64,000 bases of DNA from Streptomyces dangxiongensis (GTDB lineage: Bacteria > Actinomycetota > Actinomycetes > Streptomycetales > Streptomycetaceae), in contig NZ_CP033073.1 of NCBI RefSeq assembly GCF_003675325.1, positions 3,968,001 through 4,032,000 of the forward strand. Reading direction: 5' to 3'. Position numbers and translations under genes: made by a program. The notes below the pieces were generated by a model that was not told where the DNA came from, ran no database searches, and worked only from the letters and a program-made list of their open reading frames with translations. Below are positions 54,271-61,360 of the stretch, in pieces. The number at the start of each line of letters is the position of its first letter. The first letter of the stretch is position 1.

Positions 54271-55350
54271 TCAGCCCTCCAGCGGCAGTTGCTGGACCAA
54301 CAGCTTCCCGGCCATGGTCACCCCGCCGTCCATGGCGATGGCGAGGCCGTCGGCGTAGACGTGCGGTCCCTCGACGGCCGGGCCGCCGCCCTCCTCGCTC
54401 TCCTCGGAGCCGACCTCGCCGAGGAGGTAGGGAATCGGGCTGTGCCCGTGAACCACCCGGGTGCCGCCGTACGTATCGAGGAGGGAGCGGACGGCGTCGG
54501 CGCCGCCCTCGTCCCGGAAGGAGAAGCGCTTGGTGAACTTGCGGAACAGGTCCCAGACCTCGTCGGCGTCGTTGCGGGTCAGGGCCTCGCGGATGGTGTC
54601 GTTGACCGCCTCGATCGAGTCGCCGTAGTCGAGGTAGGCGGTGGTGTCGGAGTGAATGAGCAGATGGCCGTCGACCTCCTCGACGGCGTCGAGGCGGGCC
54701 ATCCACTGGAGATGGTGGTCCTGGAGGCGGTCCATGTCGGTCTTCTGGCCGCCGTTGAGCAGCCAGGCCGCCTGGAAGGTGGCGGTGCCCGCGCCGGAGT
54801 TGACGGGGGTGTCGCCGAACCGCTTGGCGCCGAGCAGCAACAGCTCGTGGTTGCCCATCAGGGCCTTGCAGTAGCCGCCGGCCGCGGCGGCCTCGGCGGA
54901 CAGCCGCATGACGAGGTCGATGACGCCGATGCCGTCGGGGCCGCGGTCGGTGAAGTCGCCGAGGAACCACAGCCGGGAGGTGCCGGCGCACCACTGGCCC
55001 GAGGCGTCGACCAGGCCCTGTGCCTGGAGGGCGGTCATCAGTTCGTCGAGGTAGCCGTGGACGTCACCGACGACGTAGAGCGGTCCGGGACCGGCGACGG
55101 GCTGCGGTGCCGGAGCGGCGGCGGCCGGCTCGACGGGGACCTGGAGCGTGTCACCGGGGCCGATGACGGGCAGGTCACGCTGGGTGGGCGTGTAGTCCTC
55201 CGGGTACGCCTCGCCGGTCGGCGGTTCGGCGTCGCCCGGGTGGATGCCGTGGACGTACGGACCGGTCTCGTGGACGTACGCGGGTACCCGGAAGTCGCGT
55301 AGCGTCGCCGTCCGCTCCGCCTCGGGTCCCTGACCGGCCCCCTGAGTCAT
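54271..55350 (-). CDS. Calcineurin-like metallophosphoesterase
   Basis: 359 residues from ATG 55350. The five blocks of the family are in order: GDVHGYLDE, GDFTDRGPDG, GNHELLLLG, an HSDTTAYLDYGD histidine block, and GHSPIPYLLG. A ~95-residue N-terminal region is Pro-rich and lacks a signal peptide, so the enzyme is cytoplasmic. It resembles PrpA/ApaH-like PPP-type phosphatases; the substrate could be phosphoprotein or dinucleotide. Single gene downstream of the lacI terminator. Confidence 0.88.
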   Translation of the reverse strand: MTQGAGQGPEAERTATLRDFRVPAYVHETGPYVHGIHPGDAEPPTGEAYPEDYTPTQRDLPVIGPGDTLQVPVEPAAAAPAPQPVAGPGPLYVVGDVHGYLDELMTALQAQGLVDASGQWCAGTSRLWFLGDFTDRGPDGIGVIDLVMRLSAEAAAAGGYCKALMGNHELLLLGAKRFGDTPVNSGAGTATFQAAWLLNGGQKTDMDRLQDHHLQWMARLDAVEEVDGHLLIHSDTTAYLDYGDSIEAVNDTIREALTRNDADEVWDLFRKFTKRFSFRDEGGADAVRSLLDTYGGTRVVHGHSPIPYLLGEVGSEESEEGGGPAVEGPHVYADGLAIAMDGGVTMAGKLLVQQLPLEG

Positions 55351-55553
55351 CAGACCCCTCCACCATCGCGCCGCATCTGCACCGCTTCGGACTGCCTGGT
55401 CGCAGCGGTCCGCGGTGTCGTGGGCCCATCATAGGAATGCGCGTAGCGCCGTGTGATGACCCAGGGGTGGTGAATCGGAACAAGACTCCGGTTCGCCGCG
55501 GCTTTCGCCCCGTTTGGGCAGGTGTTCGGCAGGCTGTCGGACGACCGGAGTGT

Positions 55554-55578
55554 CGGCCGGCCACGCACCGGCCGGCCG
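55554..55578 (-). terminator. Terminator after the lacI-type gene
   Basis: 9-bp perfect stem CGGCCGGCC/GGCCGGCCG with a 7-base loop, downstream of the LacI stop on the minus strand. Confidence 0.65.
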
Positions 55579-55640
55579 TGACCAAGCCCCGGGGCACCCC
55601 GGGCTCCCCGTCCCCCGGCGCCCGGGACGCTGCGCCGGCG

Positions 55641-56729
55641 TTACGTGTCGTCCGGCGTACGGGGTGGGCTGATCGTCGTGCGCGGCGGGCGTCGCTGGGA
55701 CGAGGTGCGCACGATCAGCTCGGTCGGTATCACCTGCTCGACCGGCCGGTCGCCCTGGACGCCCTCGATGGCGTCGATGAGCAGTTGCACGACCGCCGTG
55801 CCGATGCGGCGCGGCTTCAGGGAGAGCGTGGTGACGGGCGGCTCGGTGCTGGCGTACACCGCCGACTCGCTGCAGCACACCACCAGCAGGTCCTCGGGGA
55901 CGCGGAGTCCGTAGCGGCGGGCGGCGGCGAGCAGGTCGGTGCCGTTGGGGTCGAACAGGCCGTAGACGGCGTCGGGGCGGTCGGGGCGGGCGAGCAGCCG
56001 GTCGGCGGCGACGGTGCCCGCGCACGGGTCGTGCGCCGGGTAGGCCTCGTAGACCGGTTCCTGGCCGACACGTTCGCACCAGCGCAGGTAGGCGGAGGTC
56101 GACAGATGGGTGTACGTGTCCGTCGAGGTGCCCGTGAGCAGGCCGATCCGGCGGGCGCCGGAGTCGGCGAGGTGGTCCAGGATGTCGAGCACGGCGGCGG
56201 CGTGGTCGTTGTCGACCCAGGCGGTGACGGGGAGCGCGCCGGCCGGGCGGCCGTCGGAGACGACGGGCAGTCCCTGCCGGACCAGTTCGCTGACCACCGG
56301 GTCCTGGTCGGAGGGATCGATGACGATCGTGCCGTCGAGGGCGACGTTGGACCAGACGTCGTGACGGGAGGTCGCGGGCAGGATGACCAGGGCGTAGCCG
56401 CGGGCGAGCGCGGCCGAGGTGGCGGCCCTGGCCATCTCGGCGAAGTAGGCGAACTCCGTGAAGGTGAAAGGTTCATCCCCGTACGTCGTCACGGTCAGAC
56501 CGATCAGTCCGGACTTGCCGGTACGGAGGGTGCGGGCGGCGGCCGAGGGCCGGTACCCCAGCCGGTCGGCGACCTCGCGGACATGGCGGCGGGTGGCGTC
56601 CGGGAGTCTGCCCTTGCCGTTGAGGGCGTCGGAGACGGTCGTGATGGAGACCCCGGCTGCGGCGGCGACGTCTCTGATGCCGGCCCGGCCGGGCCGGTTG
56701 CCTCGACGCGAGGTTTCCGCGCGGCTCAC
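55641..56729 (-). CDS. LacI-family transcriptional regulator
   Basis: 362 residues from GTG 56729, chosen because AGGGAGG lies seven bases ahead; ATG 56753 has no such site. Helix-turn-helix plus hinge: AGIRDVAAAAGVSITTVSDA, LNGKGRLPDATRRHVREVA, DRLGYRPSAAARTLR. The periplasmic-binding-like C-terminal domain (GLIGLTVTTYG, LLTGTSTDTYT, YGLFDPNGTDLLAAARRYG) is complete. The effector is probably a sugar or nucleoside; no sugar genes adjoin it, so its targets are elsewhere. Confidence 0.93.
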   Translation of the reverse strand: MSRAETSRRGNRPGRAGIRDVAAAAGVSITTVSDALNGKGRLPDATRRHVREVADRLGYRPSAAARTLRTGKSGLIGLTVTTYGDEPFTFTEFAYFAEMARAATSAALARGYALVILPATSRHDVWSNVALDGTIVIDPSDQDPVVSELVRQGLPVVSDGRPAGALPVTAWVDNDHAAAVLDILDHLADSGARRIGLLTGTSTDTYTHLSTSAYLRWCERVGQEPVYEAYPAHDPCAGTVAADRLLARPDRPDAVYGLFDPNGTDLLAAARRYGLRVPEDLLVVCCSESAVYASTEPPVTTLSLKPRRIGTAVVQLLIDAIEGVQGDRPVEQVIPTELIVRTSSQRRPPRTTISPPRTPDDT

Positions 56730-57206
56730 CTGGTGCCTCCCTGCTGCTGTCATGGCGAGCCGATAGTAGGGCTCATGCGGTGGGGTAGTGCGGACGCATA
56801 TGCACGCGTTGACAGGCACGTTTCTGCATGGTCATACGGAGTCAACACCCTTGGAAAACAAGGTAGTTGAGCAATCCAATGATACGACGTGATGTGTCGA
56901 CGCGGATGGACCTGCCGAGGGTCCGATGTCTCGAAGAGGTCTCAACTCACCTTCACGGGGGACGCGCGCCAGGGCGCGTGGCACCGGCGCGTAGATATAT
57001 GTACGGCGCGCCCCCTGAATCGCACGCCTTCGTGTGGTGATGCCCGTGATGCCGCCTGGCCGGGCGAGGTTCGTCCTGTTTGCGGACCGCGCTCGCACTT
57101 CTGCTCGTCCCGCGCCTGTACGCAGGGGCGTCGAATCCTCATAAGGTGATGAGTATGGGAAGCCGGCGGCGTCGATGGTCCGCCGGTGGTCGCGAGGAGG
57201 ACTGCG
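56730..57206. other. Divergent intergenic region between lacI-type gene and hisC
   Basis: 477 bp. TACTAT (minus strand, 56768-56763) is a possible -10 for the LacI gene. TTGACA at 56809 on the plus strand lacks a good -10 (TCATAC, 17-base spacing). An ACGCGC/GCGCGT hairpin and an AT-rich GATATATG patch lie near 56960-57000. No gene is seen. Confidence 0.4.
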
Positions 57207-58286
57207 GTGAGCGAGACGAACCCCAAGCTGCGCGCCGAGCTGGAGGGGATCCCCACCTACAAGCCGGGCAAGCCGGCCGCGACCGGCGGACCGGTGGCCT
57301 ACAAGCTGTCCTCCAACGAGAACCCGTACCCGCCGCTGCCCGGCGTGCTGGAGAGCGTGACCGCGGCGGCCTGCGCCTTCAACCGCTACCCGGACATGGC
57401 CTGCACCGGACTGGTGAACGAACTGTCGGACCGCTTCGGCGTCCCGCTGGCCCACCTGGCCACCGGAACGGGCTCGGTCGGGGTCGCCCAGCAGTTGGTG
57501 CAGGCCACCAGCGGGCCGGGTGACGAGGTGATCTACGCCTGGCGGTCGTTCGAGGCCTACCCGATCATCACGCAGATCAGCGGCGCCCGGTCGGTGCCGG
57601 TGCCGCTGACGCCGGGTGATGTGCACGACCTGGACGCGATGGCGGACGCGATCACCGACCGGACGCGGCTGATCTTCGTCTGCAACCCCAACAACCCGAC
57701 AGGCACGGTGGTACGGCGGGCCGAGCTGGAACGATTCCTCGACCGGGTGCCCGGTGACGTGCTGGTGGTGCTGGACGAGGCCTACCGGGAGTTCATTCGG
57801 GATGCGGAGGTACCCGACGGCGTCGAGCTGTACCGGGAGCGGCCCAACGTCTGCGTCCTGCGCACCTTCTCCAAGGCGTACGGGCTCGCCGGGTTGCGCG
57901 TCGGTTTCGCGATCGCCCATGAGCCGGTGGCCGCCGCTCTGCGCAAGACGGCGGTGCCGTTCGGGGTGAGCCAGCTCGCGCAGGAGGCGGCGATCGCCTC
58001 GCTGCGGGCCGAGGACGAGCTGCTGGGCCGGGTCGGCTCGCTCGTGTGTGAGCGCACGCGCGTGGTCGACGCGCTGCGGGGCCAGGGCTGGACGGTGCCC
58101 GAGACGCAGGCCAACTTCGTGTGGCTGCGGCTGGGGGAGCGTACGGCCGCGTTCGCACAGACCTGTGAGGAGCACGGCGTGGTGGTCCGGCCGTTCCCTG
58201 GCGAGGGTGTGCGGGTGACGGTCGGGGAGACCGAGGCGAACGACATCTTCCTGAAGGCGGCGGAGGCGTTCCGCGGGGCGCTGTAG
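57207..58286 (+). CDS. hisC: HisC-type class I/II aminotransferase
   Basis: 359 residues from GTG 57207 with GAGGAGG six bases ahead. Fold type I PLP enzyme: [18 protein letters not shown], substrate region [29 protein letters not shown], and the PLP lysine in [17 protein letters not shown]. This is the histidinol-phosphate/phenylalanine aminotransferase group (HisC2/Pat). Because the his operon lies elsewhere in Streptomyces, this solitary copy may mainly act on aromatic amino acids. The symbol is therefore given with reserve. Confidence 0.85.
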   Translation: MSETNPKLRAELEGIPTYKPGKPAATGGPVAYKLSSNENPYPPLPGVLESVTAAACAFNRYPDMACTGLVNELSDRFGVPLAHLATGTGSVGVAQQLVQATSGPGDEVIYAWRSFEAYPIITQISGARSVPVPLTPGDVHDLDAMADAITDRTRLIFVCNPNNPTGTVVRRAELERFLDRVPGDVLVVLDEAYREFIRDAEVPDGVELYRERPNVCVLRTFSKAYGLAGLRVGFAIAHEPVAAALRKTAVPFGVSQLAQEAAIASLRAEDELLGRVGSLVCERTRVVDALRGQGWTVPETQANFVWLRLGERTAAFAQTCEEHGVVVRPFPGEGVRVTVGETEANDIFLKAAEAFRGAL

Positions 58287-58300
58287 CCCGGCGCTGTTCT

Positions 58301-58666
58301 CTGCTCCTCGATCAGCTCCACACGGACGGGGTCGCCGTTTCGTACGGTTGCCAGGACGTCGGCGTCCCCGTCCGCGCTTGCCGAGGACGTTGCACGGGCT
58401 CGCGAGGCGGCATTCCCCGTCCAGAAGGCGACCGTGCCCGGTTCCACGATCTGCCGGGCGCCCGTTTCACGTGAAACAGAGACGCCTGTGTCGAAATACA
58501 GCTCCTCACCCCATGTGTGCGCGGTAGAGGCGAGCGGCAGCACCTTCGGCAGGACCTGTGTGGTCGGGTTGCCTGCGTAGAGGGTCGCGGCGACGGTGAG
58601 GTGCCCCCCGTTCGACGGCCGAAAATCAGTGCGTGCATAATGGCTTGTGAATGTGAACGCGTTCAC
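58301..58666 (-). pseudogene. Decayed cyclophilin-like (TM1367/DUF369-type) gene
   Basis: The minus-strand frame from about GTG 58666 reads GGHLTVAATLYAGNPTTQVL, WGEELYFDTGV, IVEPGTVAFW and DVLATVRNGDPVRVELIEE. These are the blocks of the small cyclophilin-like beta-barrel family. The middle block between the VEPG and DVL segments (normally ~40 residues) is mostly missing. There is no stop after the last conserved block; the frame runs on to 57782 across hisC. Together these suggest an internal deletion and a lost end. It contains parS site 11, and its start overlaps the Rex operator of cydA. Confidence 0.5.
58464..58477. promoter_or_regulatory. parS site 11
   Basis: Exact GTTTCACGTGAAAC inside the decayed cyclophilin-like gene, where it encodes Val-Ser-Arg-Glu-Thr. 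Confidence 0.95.
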
Positions 58667-58667
58667 A
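58652..58667. promoter_or_regulatory. Rex operator (ROP) of the cyd operon
   Basis: TGTGAACGCGTTCACA, a 16-bp perfect palindrome identical to the published Streptomyces Rex site. It lies 84 bp before cydA and just downstream of a possible -10 CATAAT (58636-58641). Rex releases DNA when NADH/NAD+ rises, so the oxidase is made when oxygen is short. Confidence 0.92.
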
Positions 58668-58750
58668 AGCGCGTCCCGATTGCTCCGGTATGTGCGCAAC
58701 GAACGGGGCAAACCGCCGCTGTACCACGGCGTAGTAAGGAGAGTGACGAC

Positions 58751-60259
58751 GTGGACCTGGCTCTGGCGCCGGAGACACTGGCGCGCTGGCAGTTCGGCAT
58801 CACCACCGTCTACCACTTCCTGTTCGTCCCGCTGACGATCTCCCTGGCCGCCCTCACGGCCGGGCTCCAGACGGCCTGGGTGCGTACGGAGAAGGAGAAG
58901 TACCTCAGGGCGACGAAGTTCTGGGGCAAGCTCTTCCTGATCAACATCGCGATGGGCGTGGTCACCGGCATCGTGCAGGAGTTCCAGTTCGGCATGAACT
59001 GGTCGGACTACTCGCGCTTCGTCGGGGACATCTTCGGTGCTCCGCTCGCCTTCGAGGCGCTGATCGCCTTCTTCTTCGAGTCCACCTTCATCGGCCTGTG
59101 GATCTTCGGCTGGGACAAGCTGCCGCAGAAGATCCACCTGGCGTGCATCTGGATGGTCTCGATCGGCACGGTGCTGTCGGCGTACTTCATCCTCGCGGCC
59201 AACTCCTGGATGCAGCACCCCGTCGGCTACCGGATCGACAAGGCGAAGGGGCGGGCGGAGCTGACCGACTTCTGGGCCGTGCTGACCCAGAACACCGCCC
59301 TCAGCCAGGCCTTCCACACCCTGTCCGCCGCCTTCCTCACCGGTGGCGCCTTCATGGTGGGTATCTCCGCCTACCACCTGGCCCGCAAGAAGCACATCCG
59401 CGAGATGAAGACCTCGCTGCGGCTGGGCCTGATCACCGTGGTCATCGCCGGTCTGCTCACCTCAGTCAGCGGTGACGTGCTCGGCAAGGTCATGTTCAAG
59501 CAGCAGCCGATGAAGATGGCCGCGGCCGAGGCGCTGTGGGACGGCCGGCAGCCGGCGCCGTTCTCGATCTTCGCCTACGGGGACGTCGACAAGGGCCACA
59601 ACACCGTGGCCGTGGAGATACCCGGCCTGCTGTCCTTCCTCGCCGACGACAACTTCACCTCGTACGTCCCCGGCATCAACGACGTCAACAGGGCGGAGCA
59701 GCAGAAGTTCGGGCCCGGCGACTACCGGCCCAACATCCCGGTCGCCTTCTGGGGCTTCCGCTGGATGATCGGCTTCGGCATGGCCTCGTTCGCGATCGGC
59801 CTGGCCGGTCTCTGGCTGACGCGCAAGAAGTTCATGCTGGCGCAGCACCTCAGGGTCGGCGACGACGAGGTGCCCCACCTGGTGGTGTTCAGGAACAAGA
59901 CCCTGGGACCGAAGCTCACCCCCTGGTACTGGCGCATCGCGGTGTGGACCCTGGCCTTCCCGCTGATCGCCAACTCCTGGGGCTGGATCTTCACCGAGAT
60001 GGGCCGCCAGCCGTGGGCCGTCTACGGCGTCCTCCAGACCCGGGACGCGGTCTCCCCCGGTGTCTCGCAGGGTGAGGTCCTCCTTTCGATGACCGTCTTC
60101 ACCGCGCTGTACGCGATCCTCGCCGTGGTCGAGGTGAAGCTGCTCGCGAAGTACGTCAAGGCCGGCCCGCCCGAGCTGACCGAGGCCGACCTCAACCCGC
60201 CAACGAAGATCGGCGGCGACACCCGTGACGCCGACAAGCCGATGGCCTTCTCGTACTAG
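58751..60259 (+). CDS. cydA: Cytochrome bd quinol oxidase subunit I
   Basis: 502 residues from GTG 58751 with AAGGAGAG upstream. Nine membrane segments; the haem ligands are visible in TTVYHFLFVPLTIS (His ~21), SQAFHTLSAAFLTGGAFM and the GRQPW quinol/haem motif (WIFTEMGRQPWAVYGVL). The Q-loop is short, as in actinobacterial and Gram-positive enzymes. It oxidises menaquinol and reduces oxygen with high affinity without pumping protons. First gene of cydA-cydB-cydCD, under the Rex operator. Confidence 0.97.
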   Translation: MDLALAPETLARWQFGITTVYHFLFVPLTISLAALTAGLQTAWVRTEKEKYLRATKFWGKLFLINIAMGVVTGIVQEFQFGMNWSDYSRFVGDIFGAPLAFEALIAFFFESTFIGLWIFGWDKLPQKIHLACIWMVSIGTVLSAYFILAANSWMQHPVGYRIDKAKGRAELTDFWAVLTQNTALSQAFHTLSAAFLTGGAFMVGISAYHLARKKHIREMKTSLRLGLITVVIAGLLTSVSGDVLGKVMFKQQPMKMAAAEALWDGRQPAPFSIFAYGDVDKGHNTVAVEIPGLLSFLADDNFTSYVPGINDVNRAEQQKFGPGDYRPNIPVAFWGFRWMIGFGMASFAIGLAGLWLTRKKFMLAQHLRVGDDEVPHLVVFRNKTLGPKLTPWYWRIAVWTLAFPLIANSWGWIFTEMGRQPWAVYGVLQTRDAVSPGVSQGEVLLSMTVFTALYAILAVVEVKLLAKYVKAGPPELTEADLNPPTKIGGDTRDADKPMAFSY

Positions 60260-60274
60260 GCCGAGGGAACAGTC

Positions 60275-61294
60275 ATGGAACTGCACGACGTCTGGTTCGT
60301 CCTGATCGCCGTCCTGTGGACCGGCTACTTCTTCCTGGAGGGCTTCGACTTCGGAGTCGGCATCCTCACCAGGCTGCTGGCCCGCGACCGGGCCGAGCGC
60401 CGAGTTCTGATCAACACCATCGGCCCCGTCTGGGACGGCAACGAGGTATGGCTGCTCACCGCGGGCGGCGCGACCTTCGCCGCGTTCCCGGAGTGGTACG
60501 CCACCCTCTTCTCCGGCTTCTACCTGCCCCTGCTCCTCGTCCTGGTCTGCCTGATCGTCCGGGGCGTCGCCTTCGAGTACCGGGCCAAGCGCCCGGAGGA
60601 GAACTGGCAGCGCAACTGGGAGACGGCGATCTTCTGGACCTCTCTGCTCCCGGCGTTCCTGTGGGGCGTCGCGTTCGGGAACATCGTCGGGGGCGTGCGG
60701 ATCGACCGGAACTTCGAGTACGTCGGCAGCGTAGGGGACCTTCTCAACCCCTACGCCCTGCTCGGCGGCCTGGTGACGCTGACGCTGTTCACCTTCCACG
60801 GGGCGGTGTTCACCGCGCTCAAGACCGTCGGCGACATCCGGGTGCGGGCGCGGCGGCTGGCCCGGTGGGTCGGTCTCGTCACGGCGGTGGCGGCGCTGGC
60901 GTTCCTGCTGTGGACACAGGCCGACAGCGGTGACGACAAGAGCCTGGTGGCCCTGGTCGTGGCGGTGGCCGCCCTGGTGATCGCCCTCGTGACCAACCAG
61001 TTCGGGCGTGAGGGATGGGCGTTCGCGCTGTCCGGCCTCACCATCGTGGCCACCGTGGCGATGCTCTTCCTGTCGCTCTTCCCGAACGTCATGCCGTCCA
61101 CCCTCGACAGCGACTGGAGCCTGACGGTCACCAACGCCTCGTCGAGCCCCTACACCCTGAAGATCATGACGTGGTGTGCGGCGATCGCCACACCGATCGT
61201 CCTGCTCTACCAGGGCTGGACCTACTGGGTGTTCCGCAAGCGGATCGGCACGCAGCACATCGCGGCCGACGCCGCTGCCGGCACCGCGCACTGA
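60275..61294 (+). CDS. cydB: Cytochrome bd quinol oxidase subunit II
   Basis: 339 residues from ATG 60275, 15 bp after cydA. MELHDVWFVLIAVLWTGYFF, LEGFDFGVGILTRLL and the family block GPVWDGNEVWLLTAGGATFA are typical of CydB; eight to nine membrane segments. It supports the haems held by CydA. A 30-bp parS-centred palindrome follows before cydCD. Confidence 0.97.
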   Translation: MELHDVWFVLIAVLWTGYFFLEGFDFGVGILTRLLARDRAERRVLINTIGPVWDGNEVWLLTAGGATFAAFPEWYATLFSGFYLPLLLVLVCLIVRGVAFEYRAKRPEENWQRNWETAIFWTSLLPAFLWGVAFGNIVGGVRIDRNFEYVGSVGDLLNPYALLGGLVTLTLFTFHGAVFTALKTVGDIRVRARRLARWVGLVTAVAALAFLLWTQADSGDDKSLVALVVAVAALVIALVTNQFGREGWAFALSGLTIVATVAMLFLSLFPNVMPSTLDSDWSLTVTNASSSPYTLKIMTWCAAIATPIVLLYQGWTYWVFRKRIGTQHIAADAAAGTAH

Positions 61295-61301
61295 GTCCGC
61301 C

Positions 61302-61331
61302 GAGGGTGTGTTTCACGTGAAACACACCCTC
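61302..61331. promoter_or_regulatory. parS site 12 within a 30-bp perfect palindrome
   Basis: The exact parS core at 61310-61323 is extended to a 30-bp perfect palindrome (left arm 61302-61316, GAGGGTGTGTTTCAC). It lies inside the cyd operon, between cydB and cydCD, and as RNA would be a 15-bp hairpin. The inner part is shared with the palindrome at 37554. Confidence 0.9.
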
Positions 61332-61346
61332 AGGACCGAAGGGCCT

Positions 61347-61360
61347 GTTTCACGTGAAAC
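61347..61360. promoter_or_regulatory. parS site 13, containing the cydCD start codon
   Basis: Exact GTTTCACGTGAAAC; its central GTG (61354-61356) is the apparent start codon of cydCD. It is 37 bp from site 12. Confidence 0.9.

Noticed and set aside
59462..61291. 609-codon minus-strand frame opposite cydA and cydB
   Set aside because: Antisense shadow of the cyd genes with no domain signature.
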